Made by a program: the position numbers and the translations under genes. DNA of 54,735 nucleotides, from assembly GCA_020026225.1 (NCBI GenBank), contig JAHHQU010000006.1:1-54735 (forward strand), in the 5' to 3' direction. This DNA comes from Phocaeicola sp. Lineage in GTDB: Bacteria; Bacteroidota; Bacteroidia; Bacteroidales; Bacteroidaceae. Within the stretch, counting starts at the first letter, position 1. Every line of letters starts with the position of its first letter. Shown here piece by piece: positions 34,101 through 41,355 of the stretch. A model generated the notes under the pieces. The model did no database searches. It saw only the letters and a list, made by a program, of their open reading frames with translations, and was not told the DNA's origin.

Positions 34101-36832
34101 ATCCGTTTTTCGGCCGTGTACACATCCATGAGCAGGTAAACCTGTTTCTTGCTGCTTCCAATGTAGACTGAAACGGGTTGATTCTTCTCCCAGCTTTCGC
34201 CGTCCTGATAGAACCAGTGGACTGTCTCGATCGGAGGGCGTTTGTCGGCCAATGAGAAAAGGATGAAATCCTGTGTCACACTTGCTAAACGACCTTGATT
34301 GTCGCGTGCATGGGCTTTCAATCGGTAATAGCCTGAAGACAGCGCATAAATTTCATTGGGAATAAATGATTTCTGCGACTGGACTTTGCCTTCCTGGACT
34401 AATTTTTCAGTGGGGTTCTCGGTGTTGTTGTTCAAGGAGAATACCTGATAGGTCACTTCTGTCTGGACCAGTTGTTTGCTCAAGTTCATCACTTGGAACT
34501 GAATCTTTTCTTGATGTTCACGAGCCAGTTTAGAGTTGAGTCCTTTGATTTGGATTCCGATGGACTGTTTGCCGACTGGAAGATTCAATTCTCCTGTCTG
34601 GGTTTCGCCAGCACCGTCTGTTACGGTAGCAGTAATCTTGTAGTTGTAGTAGGGAATCTGATCGATTTCCTTTTTATTGAACGGAGATTCCAAACTGAAG
34701 TCAATGGTAAATTTCCCTTCTGCATCGGTTGAGAAGGAACCGGAAGCTATCTGTGCTTCTGCACCTACGCTTCTCCATAACCATGCTTCGGAACGTACTA
34801 CGTGATAGGTACCTTTGGCCAGACGGACTGGGGCTCCTGCAAAAGTCTGTACATATCCTGTTACATTCACGGTGTCATCGAAGGTATAGGTCTTGTGGAT
34901 AGGGGTAAAGGTTACATCAAATGTGGGGCGTTTATAATTTTCCACGCGGATACCGATTGTCTTGTTGGCAGTATGGATTGTAAAACGTCCAGGAAGAACT
35001 TGTTGAGGCAGTGTGAAGTCAGCGGCAAAGACTCCGAAAGCATCGGATGTTGCCGATTGCTTGCCAATGGCTTTTTCATTCACATCCATCAGTTCAATTT
35101 GCATTACCTCTCCTGCCAAGGTGCGTAATGAATCACCCGACTGTTCATAACGGATACCCGATACATGTACCGTTTGGTCCGGACGGTATAAAGAGCGGTC
35201 GGTAAACAAGGTGGTGCTTGTTTTCCGTTCTTTATTGGCTGTTAGCGGAGAAAATGTATTTCCATATCCATAGTGAGGACTGATTTCCATGAAATCATTG
35301 CCTGGTGTACGCACGTTATAAAAATGTGTTTCCCGTTTAGATCTTGTGACGATTACACTACCTTTAGAGTCTGTTTTCCAAATTTTGGGAGAAATAAAAC
35401 AAGCTCCATACTTATCTCTTTGATATTCTACAACTTCAGCGTGAGATACAGGATTTCCTGTCAGTCGGTCCACCGCGACTATTTCCGTATGATTCTTGTC
35501 AGTTGGAATAAGTATGCTTTGATAAGGGGATACGTACAAAGGATGATAATCGGGTTTCCCTTTTGGGTCAACAGGGATAGCTTTCAGGATGTAGATGCCT
35601 GCTTCGGGCAGCTGATACGAGAGCTTTTCGATGCGTGGCAGGTAATCGGGAGTAGCTGGAAGACGGAAGCTTTGCGTAGCAATCTTCTTTCCGTAATTGC
35701 GGCATAGAATTTCATTGCTTATATTTCCATTCAGTTCGGGCGAGGTAGGAGTCAGCCGTAAGCGATAAGTTTCTATTTTCACCGCTGAAACATTCTTGTA
35801 GTTGACTACTAATCTCCCTTGATATGAAGGATAGACAATGGGAATTTGCATGGTGAGCGAAGGATCCTTTATCCATTCCATCTTTTTCCGAATAGCATCT
35901 TTTAAAGTGGTGGTCGGATACTTCGACAGGGCAGTTTGCAGAATTTCCATAGCCTCGGTCGTTTTCTGTTGATTGCAGAGGTTCTCCGCTAATTCCAAAT
36001 GGACATCCACTAAGGCATCCACTGCCACCGTTTCCTTCTTTTGTGGCTGTGTATCATTTGTTTGGGTATTCTCCGAAGATGCTTGATACAGGCGGAGCAA
36101 ATCTTTCAACGCCTCTTCTGCTTCCTCGTTTGACAGCTGAGAAGGGCTTGGGCCGTTGAGAAACAATATTTTTGCTTCACGTGTAAGTAAAGTAGCAGTT
36201 GGATTCCCTGATATACGATAACTTTCAATCAAAGAATCATAGAGGTCTACAATACACTTTACAGACTCTTCTTTCCGACTCAGTTGCCAATTAGACATTA
36301 TTCCGGCAATGCTCTGCCGAGCCAACAAGTCATAAAGGTTGTTTTGAAAGTAAGTATTGCTGAATGAGGTTGAAATGACGATTGGTTCAAAATCGGTAGC
36401 GGATGTTTTCAGTAGGACCTCTTTGTCCTTTAAGGAACGGTTATAGGCATTCATGACCTCGTTCCAGTCCGGCTCATCTTTCTGTATGGCAATGTTGCCG
36501 ATGATATGATGCAGCAAAGCAGAGGTAATTTCATCCGGTTCTTTTTCAGCCCATGCTTTCAATCGGCTGATTTCTACTTCAGCACTGTCAGGAGTCACTT
36601 TGACCTGCTCTGAGGCATGTATAAGTTGTGCCTTCATCAGTTGTGGCATATTCTTTTCCTTTTGTGCTTTCTTATAAATCACATTTACCTTTTGAATTGC
36701 CGATTTCGGCAGATCCTTCTGTTGGAGTGCTTCCACTTCTTTCCATAACTTGTCATAAGTTTGCGCCTGTATTCCAGAAAGAGAGAAACACAGGGTCAGA
36801 AGCATGCACATGCGAGTAAAAAGTGTCTTCAT
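31139..36832 (-). CDS. alpha-2-macroglobulin family protein without thioester
   Basis: Very large secreted protein of 1897 residues with a signal peptide (cleavage near A23, GIQA-Q). A helical N-terminal region (about 25-310) precedes a series of macroglobulin beta domains. RSLYRPDQTVHVSG marks the MG3/MG4 region, followed by VENYKRPTFDVTF. The A2M core domain has KPFMVQPNLPRFIRMGD, and the helical thioester-type barrel ends the protein. Where the CxEQ thioester should be, the sequence reads GNPTEEDAIAWGT, and no CxEQ occurs anywhere. This places it with YfaS-like, non-thioester bacterial forms, thought to guard the periplasm against proteases. It lies antisense between two sugar-processing genes. 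Confidence 0.9.
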   Translation of the reverse strand: MKTLFTRMCMLLTLCFSLSGIQAQTYDKLWKEVEALQQKDLPKSAIQKVNVIYKKAQKEKNMPQLMKAQLIHASEQVKVTPDSAEVEISRLKAWAEKEPDEITSALLHHIIGNIAIQKDEPDWNEVMNAYNRSLKDKEVLLKTSATDFEPIVISTSFSNTYFQNNLYDLLARQSIAGIMSNWQLSRKEESVKCIVDLYDSLIESYRISGNPTATLLTREAKILFLNGPSPSQLSNEEAEEALKDLLRLYQASSENTQTNDTQPQKKETVAVDALVDVHLELAENLCNQQKTTEAMEILQTALSKYPTTTLKDAIRKKMEWIKDPSLTMQIPIVYPSYQGRLVVNYKNVSAVKIETYRLRLTPTSPELNGNISNEILCRNYGKKIATQSFRLPATPDYLPRIEKLSYQLPEAGIYILKAIPVDPKGKPDYHPLYVSPYQSILIPTDKNHTEIVAVDRLTGNPVSHAEVVEYQRDKYGACFISPKIWKTDSKGSVIVTRSKRETHFYNVRTPGNDFMEISPHYGYGNTFSPLTANKERKTSTTLFTDRSLYRPDQTVHVSGIRYEQSGDSLRTLAGEVMQIELMDVNEKAIGKQSATSDAFGVFAADFTLPQQVLPGRFTIHTANKTIGIRVENYKRPTFDVTFTPIHKTYTFDDTVNVTGYVQTFAGAPVRLAKGTYHVVRSEAWLWRSVGAEAQIASGSFSTDAEGKFTIDFSLESPFNKKEIDQIPYYNYKITATVTDGAGETQTGELNLPVGKQSIGIQIKGLNSKLAREHQEKIQFQVMNLSKQLVQTEVTYQVFSLNNNTENPTEKLVQEGKVQSQKSFIPNEIYALSSGYYRLKAHARDNQGRLASVTQDFILFSLADKRPPIETVHWFYQDGESWEKNQPVSVYIGSSKKQVYLLMDVYTAEKRIHSERLLLNNSVQRFDFRYDESYGDGITASFAFLYEGKLYTKIIQLERPKPEKQLALKWETFRDQLTPGQQEVWRMKITDSSGNPLQANLLATLYDASLDKLYEHQWTFQPYFNRQLASVGIRSLARHNNTMFYIDFPYRENANGYQLLNRGLYSRLLTVPIWRPQFYLSPTYSSYATPAFATLKSAGLARNNAMVQEDFNVDVEETAVVEVAFQEELIPIIDNSSQQPIRKNFAETAFFYPMLRTDAKGEVCISFTLPDALTEWKFLSFAHTQGMDFGQLTSKVKSSKPFMVQPNLPRFIRMGDESSLAASLVNLAMESIEGTVRMELIDPMNEQVVYKQEQGFKVGEGETSVAQFNFHITEAYDVLICRVVAEAGKFSDGEQHYLPVLTNKQWLTETLPFQINGEDKMNLSLEDLFNKQSRTATDKQLTIELTANPNWYVIQALPVVGNPTEEDAIAWGTAYYANALAIHMTDTHPTIQKVFESWRMQGVTKETLWSKLETNADLKNVLLEETPWLAEAQTETEQKQRIAWLFGQNGMKQRLKLAAQKLQQLQTAEGGWTWYPGMPANRYTTTKIVELMARLRSMGVVLAPAVNAAYQKGLNYLRTEVNKEYQRILEKEGNAKVGTVNEQLVHYLYICAIDIQAQRTANKEVNEFFIERLLKNANIHGKAASIYQKAMMAIIMQANGRTETASTLLQSVNEYLVSTPEMGIYFDTHKATYSWNSYRIPTQVAAMEAIHRINPDEKTLNGMKMWLLKEKQTQVWNTPLATADAIYAFLLTNPKALTTSGKMTVEVDQHRMTTPDDGLGYTRKAFTGAQAETQHIQIEKTGNGIGWGAVYAQCFEEMKNVKKQQSKELYIEREYLLNGQPTNKHTVLKIGDVLTIRLHVKANRDMDFIHIKDAHAACMEPADQLSGYQWHKGIASYRVNKDASTEFFIDKFRKGSYVIEYKVYVNRSGKYQAGSASIQSVYSPEFAAHTEGATLQIQ

Positions 36833-37026
36833 AATCTGTCCTCCTTATTGTTTTCATGTTCATTTTACTAAAGTAACTAATAAATCGGGAGAATACTGCA
36901 CAAATAAATATTAAAAGAAGTGATAAAGTCTGTTTTCTAGTCAAAAGATACTTGAAAGGGACAGAATGTAGGGTCGGACGTGAAAAAGCCAGGGCGGAGT
37001 AGTCCTTTACTTCCAAAGAAAATATA

Positions 37027-37034
37027 TATCTTTG
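37027..37034 (+). promoter_or_regulatory. -7 box (TATCTTTG) of the sulfatase
   Basis: Full TAnnTTTG match 70 bases before the sulfatase ATG, in the 272-base divergent gap with the macroglobulin gene. No equally good box is seen for the opposite strand. Confidence 0.5.
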
Positions 37035-37104
37035 CATTCATAACTTGTGCCTTGCTGCAAGTATTACCATTGACGAATAATATTTACCTCATAAACTTAT
37101 TACA

Positions 37105-38673
37105 ATGAATAACCTTACAAAAACACTTGTATTCTCTGCAACTGGTGTATCGGCACTGCTTGCCACTTCATGTGCTTCTGAAAAGAAAGAGGCTCCAAAG
37201 CAATACAACATTGTATACATTATGACCGATGACCATACGGCACAGATGATGAGCTGCTATGACAATCGTTTCGTAGAAACTCCTAATTTGGACCGTATTG
37301 CCAAGGATGGTGTGAAGTTTACTAATAGCTTTGTGGCTAACTCTTTGAGTGGACCTAGCCGTGCTTGTATGTTGACTGGCAAACATAGCCATACCAACGG
37401 TTTTACAGACAATACTCATTGCAAGTTTGATGGATCTCAACAGACCATGCCGAAATTGCTTCAGAAGGCAGGTTATGAAACAGCGCTCATCGGTAAATGG
37501 CATTTGGAAAGCACTCCAACTGGCTTCAGTTACTGGGAAATCATTCCTGGTCAGGGCGATTACTACAATCCGGACTTCATCAAGATGAACAATGAACGAG
37601 TTCAGGAAAAAGGTTACTTGACCAACATCATTACTGACAAGAGTATTGACTGGATGGAAAACAAGCGCGACAAGAACAAACCGTTCTGTATTCTTATCCA
37701 TCATAAGGCTTGTCACCGCAACTGGTTGCCTGAAACGAAGTACTTGAGCTTGTATGAAGACAAGACATTTGCTTTGCCAGATAATTTCTATGATGATTAT
37801 GAAGGTAGAAAGGCAGCTCAAACTCAGGAAATGGAAATCGGTAAGCACATGGATATCATCTATGATACAAAGATGTACAATAAAAATGTGAACAGCCGTT
37901 TGAAGAAACAGTTTGAAAAATTCGTAGGCCGCATGAACGAAGAAGAACGTAAGGCTTATGATGCTGTTTATGATCCTATCATCGCTGATTTCTACAAGAA
38001 AAATCCTCAAGGTAAGGACTTGGTAGAATTCAAGTACCAGCGCTACATGCGTGACTATGCAAAAGTGTTGAAGTCATTGGATGACAACGTAGGTAGAGTA
38101 TTGGATTACTTGGAAGAAAAGGGATTGATGGACAATACATTGGTAGTGTATACTTCCGATCAGGGATTCTATATGGGTGAACACGGATGGTTTGACAAAC
38201 GTTTCATGTATGAAGAATCTATGCATACTCCATTGGTAATGCATTTGCCTAAGGATTTCAAGGCAAGAGGTGAAATCTCTGAAATGGTTCAGAATATTGA
38301 CTATGCTCCTACTTTCGTAGATTTGGCCGGTGCTGAAATCCCTGCTGATATTCAGGGAGTTTCATTGCTTCCTTTATTGAAGGGTGAAAAACCTGCCACT
38401 TGGCGCAAGTCTTTGTATTATCACTTCCATGAATATCCGGCAGAACACAGCGTGAAACGTCATTATGGTGTGCGTACAGAACGTTATAAATTGATTCATT
38501 TCTACAATGATATCGATGAATGGGAATTGTACGATTTGCAGGAAGATCCGAAAGAAATGCATAACTTGTTCGGACAGAAGGGTTATGAAAAGATTACTGA
38601 AGAGTTGAAGGCTGAACTGGTGAAACTCCAGAAACAGTATAATGATCCTGCTATCAAGGAAACATTGAAGTAA
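37105..38673 (+). CDS. serine-type sulfatase, lipoprotein (S1 family, GlcNAc-6-sulfatase-like)
   Basis: A 522-residue sulfatase with a lipoprotein-like signal (LLATSC, Cys23). Metal ligands begin at T41-D42-D43. The formylglycine site is S82-G-P-S-R86, the serine form, which needs an anaerobic radical-SAM maturase (anSME) not encoded here. ALIGKWHLE, VVYTSDQGFYMGEHGWFDKR and a C-terminal subdomain follow. The overall pattern, including NSLSGPSRACMLTGKHSHTNGF as separate overlapping parts, resembles S1_11 N-acetylglucosamine-6-O-sulfatases; the subfamily call is from memory. Together with the GH88 gene it points to sulfated glycosaminoglycan-like substrates. Confidence 0.88.
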   Translation: MNNLTKTLVFSATGVSALLATSCASEKKEAPKQYNIVYIMTDDHTAQMMSCYDNRFVETPNLDRIAKDGVKFTNSFVANSLSGPSRACMLTGKHSHTNGFTDNTHCKFDGSQQTMPKLLQKAGYETALIGKWHLESTPTGFSYWEIIPGQGDYYNPDFIKMNNERVQEKGYLTNIITDKSIDWMENKRDKNKPFCILIHHKACHRNWLPETKYLSLYEDKTFALPDNFYDDYEGRKAAQTQEMEIGKHMDIIYDTKMYNKNVNSRLKKQFEKFVGRMNEEERKAYDAVYDPIIADFYKKNPQGKDLVEFKYQRYMRDYAKVLKSLDDNVGRVLDYLEEKGLMDNTLVVYTSDQGFYMGEHGWFDKRFMYEESMHTPLVMHLPKDFKARGEISEMVQNIDYAPTFVDLAGAEIPADIQGVSLLPLLKGEKPATWRKSLYYHFHEYPAEHSVKRHYGVRTERYKLIHFYNDIDEWELYDLQEDPKEMHNLFGQKGYEKITEELKAELVKLQKQYNDPAIKETLK

Positions 38674-38700
38674 TCAGTCTGTAATCTATACTGAAATGAA

Positions 38701-38739
38701 AGTCCGTCGGTTGATATCTATCAACCGACGGACTTTTTG
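38701..38739 (+). terminator. intrinsic terminator after the sulfatase
   Basis: Self-complementary AGTCCGTCGGTTGATA / TATCAACCGACGGACT (38701-38716, 38719-38734) followed by five T. Confidence 0.87.
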
Positions 38740-38862
38740 CGTAAAATGGCTCTGCGTTAAGCAGGTGTTATGGGTCGTGTGGTGTATGCTTCGTTGGTTT
38801 TGTTCTTTTTTATAATGGATTCCCCAAAGAGGGGGATGAAGGAGTTTGACAGGTCGTTTTTT

Positions 38863-38926
38863 GCTGCTGACGTATGTCAGTAATGCTGCTGACCTACGTC
38901 AGTAATACTGCCGACCTATGAAAAAG
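38863..38926. repeat. tandem 22-base palindromic repeats
   Basis: Two nearly identical units, 38863-38884 and 38885-38906, differ at two positions and are followed by a partial, degraded unit (38907-38926). Each full unit contains CTGAC-4 bases-GTCAG, so each can form a small hairpin. They lie in the 418-base gap (38674-39091) between the sulfatase and DUF1573 genes. That gap otherwise holds the sulfatase terminator, a short CCCC/GGGG hairpin at 38821-38835 and the downstream promoter; I see no gene in it. Confidence 0.7.
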
Positions 38927-39033
38927 GTTGTTCCGGCGAAATGGAGAGGGCCATATTGGGGTATTGCTTCATTGCTTTCCCAAAATTTAATACTGAGTTA
39001 TTGTTCCTTTTTAAGCTTAATTCCGAATCTACT

Positions 39034-39065
39034 TTTGTTAAGTAGCAATTTTCTCTCTATCTTTG
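39034..39065 (+). promoter_or_regulatory. promoter of DUF1573-meaB-dnaE (-33 TTTG / -7 TATCTTTG)
   Basis: TTTG at 39034-39037, a 20-base spacer and TATCTTTG at 39058-39065: a full consensus promoter, 26 bases before the ATG. Confidence 0.7.
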
Positions 39066-39091
39066 TTCCGTAAACTAATGAAATAAATTGG

Positions 39092-40174
39092 ATGAAACGC
39101 ATACTCTTTTTTTTAAGTATATTATTCGCAGCGAACGTGCTGGTCATGGCTCAGCCGAAAATCGTTTTTGACAAGCCTGTGCAGGAATTGGGTTACCTCT
39201 TGTGGCGTAATCCGGTGACCATCACGTATCATTTTACCAATTCCGGTTCTAAACCGTTGGTAATTTCCAATGTGACCACCTCATGCGGTTGTACGACAGC
39301 CGATTGGACGAAAAAACCGATTCCTGCCGGTGGAAAGGGAACGGTGACCGCAGTTTTTGATACGGAAGCAATCGGTACTTTTTACAAAGAAGTAGGAGTG
39401 TATTGCAACGCTTCTTCTACTCCTATCTATTTGGAGTTTCGAGGGGAAGTGACTGCTGATGCACGGAATTATTCTTTCACGCATCCATTTGGATTTGATG
39501 CCATCCGTTTGAATCAGGAAGAAATCGAATTCAATGATGTGAATAAAGGGGAAAAGCCTGAGTTTGAAATCTTGGTAGCCAATACTTCTTCCAAACCTTA
39601 TATCCCGGTATTGATGCACTTGCCTCCTTATTTGTCGGCAAAGGCTTATCCGGAAATCTTGGGCCGACAGAAGAGCGGAAAGATTGTGGTTACTTTAGAT
39701 TCGGACAAGTTGCCTAAATTGGGTATTACGCGTACCAGCATTTACTTGTCTCGCTTCATGGGGGATAAGGTCGGTTTGGAAAATGAAATTCCTGTTTCTG
39801 TCGCATTGTTGCCTGATTTCTCTCACGTTTCAGCTTTTGAACGCAGTAATCCTCCGGTTTTGGAGGTTTCCTCCAAGAAACTCGAATTTCTCGATTTGAA
39901 GCCTAAACAGAAGAAATCTCAAACAGTCATCATAACCAATAGGGGAAAATCTAATCTGGAAATCCAGGATATGCAGGTCTTCAGCATGGCACTTGCTGTG
40001 AAGCTGAAGAAGCGTGTGCTGGCTCCAGGTGAGTCTACCAAAATGAAGGTTACGGTATTGGCCAAGAACTTAGGACGTACTAAGGGGGCACCGCGTATCT
40101 TGATGATTACGAACGACCCGAGCCATCCGATGATTACTGTAAGGGTAAAGGCTTCTGTCTTGAAGAAAGATTGA
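39092..40174 (+). CDS. DUF1573 domain-containing secreted protein
   Basis: A 360-residue exported protein with a signal peptide (1-20, VLVMAQ). The first domain (about 25-125) is the Bacteroidetes DUF1573 immunoglobulin-like fold (HFTNSGSKPLVISNVTTSCGCT, shown in part). A second similar beta domain lies at about 260-358 (IITNRGKSNLEIQDMQV). Function is unknown. It is 41 bases before meaB with no terminator between, so it probably leads the meaB-dnaE transcript. Confidence 0.88.
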   Translation: MKRILFFLSILFAANVLVMAQPKIVFDKPVQELGYLLWRNPVTITYHFTNSGSKPLVISNVTTSCGCTTADWTKKPIPAGGKGTVTAVFDTEAIGTFYKEVGVYCNASSTPIYLEFRGEVTADARNYSFTHPFGFDAIRLNQEEIEFNDVNKGEKPEFEILVANTSSKPYIPVLMHLPPYLSAKAYPEILGRQKSGKIVVTLDSDKLPKLGITRTSIYLSRFMGDKVGLENEIPVSVALLPDFSHVSAFERSNPPVLEVSSKKLEFLDLKPKQKKSQTVIITNRGKSNLEIQDMQVFSMALAVKLKKRVLAPGESTKMKVTVLAKNLGRTKGAPRILMITNDPSHPMITVRVKASVLKKD

Positions 40175-40215
40175 GCCCCTTTCAACCGTAGAATCAGAAA
40201 AGAAACATAGTTATT

Positions 40216-41325
40216 ATGGAACACCCCGAAAATGCGAAAGAATATAAGGGGTTAACAGTAAATAAGGGGATTGAACAGCCCTCTATCGTTAATCCTTATC
40301 TGAAAGTGCAAAAGAGGCCGAAACGTCGTCATTTATCTGCCGGCGAATTTGTGGAAGGCATCTTGAAAGGTGATGTGACGGTACTTAGTCAAGCGGTCAC
40401 ATTGGTAGAAAGTGTCAAACCCGAACACCAGGCATTGGCTCAGGAGGTAATTGAGAAGTGTCTTCCGTATGCAGGAAATTCAGTGAGGATTGGTATCAGC
40501 GGGGTACCTGGAGCGGGTAAGAGTACATCCATTGATGTCTTTGGCTTGCAGGTCCTTGAAGATAAGGGAGGAAAATTGGCGGTATTGGCTATCGACCCAA
40601 GCAGTGAACGTTCCAAGGGGAGTATTTTGGGCGACAAGACTCGCATGGAGAAGCTGTCTGTTCATCCCAAATCGTTTATCCGTCCTAGCCCTACGGCAGG
40701 TTCTTTAGGTGGTGTGGCTCGCAAGACGCGTGAAAGCATCATCTTGTGTGAGGCTGCAGGATTCGACAAGATTTTTGTAGAAACGGTCGGGGTGGGACAG
40801 AGTGAAACGGCTGTACACTCCATGGTGGACTTTTTCTTGTTGATTCAACTGGCTGGAACAGGCGATGAATTGCAGGGCATCAAGCGCGGTATCATGGAAA
40901 TGGCCGATGGAATAGTAATCAATAAAGCCGATGGGAATAACATCGAGAAGGCTAAACTGGCAGCGGCCCACTTCCGAAATGCATTGCACTTGTTTCCGGC
41001 TCCCGACTCAGGATGGACACCTCAGGTCCTCACTTATTCTGGCTTCTATAATATCGGAGTGAAAGAAATCTGGGACATGATTTTCCAATACTTTGACTTT
41101 GTGAAGGCGAACGGTTACTTTGAACGCCGGCGCAATGAACAGGCCAAATATTGGATGTATGAAAGTATTAATGAGCAGTTGCGTGATCATTTTTATCAGG
41201 ATTCGCTCATTAAGGATATGCTGGCTCTGAAAGAGCAGGAAGTATTGGCGGGACAGACCACTTCTTTTACCGCCGCTAAGAAACTGTTGGATATGTATTT
41301 CAACGGATTGAAAAATTTACATTAA
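40216..41325 (+). CDS. meaB: methylmalonyl-CoA mutase-associated GTPase MeaB
   Basis: G3E-type GTPase of 369 residues that protects and reloads the adenosylcobalamin enzyme methylmalonyl-CoA mutase. Walker A is GVPGAGKS (residues 96-103). The downstream VAIDPSSERSKGSILGD-type segment, ETVGVGQSE and VINKADG (base recognition) are present. An unusual basic stretch (KVQKRPKRRHLSAGE) precedes the core. The mutase itself is not in this window. It serves succinate/propionate metabolism, typical of gut Bacteroidales. Confidence 0.94.
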   Translation: MEHPENAKEYKGLTVNKGIEQPSIVNPYLKVQKRPKRRHLSAGEFVEGILKGDVTVLSQAVTLVESVKPEHQALAQEVIEKCLPYAGNSVRIGISGVPGAGKSTSIDVFGLQVLEDKGGKLAVLAIDPSSERSKGSILGDKTRMEKLSVHPKSFIRPSPTAGSLGGVARKTRESIILCEAAGFDKIFVETVGVGQSETAVHSMVDFFLLIQLAGTGDELQGIKRGIMEMADGIVINKADGNNIEKAKLAAAHFRNALHLFPAPDSGWTPQVLTYSGFYNIGVKEIWDMIFQYFDFVKANGYFERRRNEQAKYWMYESINEQLRDHFYQDSLIKDMLALKEQEVLAGQTTSFTAAKKLLDMYFNGLKNLH

Positions 41326-41355
41326 AAACAAGAGACAAGATACATAAGGCTGACT

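Noticed and set aside
31139..36832. A thioester (CxEQ) in the macroglobulin
   Set aside because: Searched for by eye in all domains; EQ pairs found (for example EQHYLP, EQKQR) have no cysteine at the right spacing.
37168..38010. 280-codon open frame on the minus strand
   Set aside because: Antisense to the sulfatase gene across its active-site region; no recognisable protein features.
38863..38926. CRISPR array
   Set aside because: Units are directly adjacent with no spacers, only two to three copies, and no cas gene is present.
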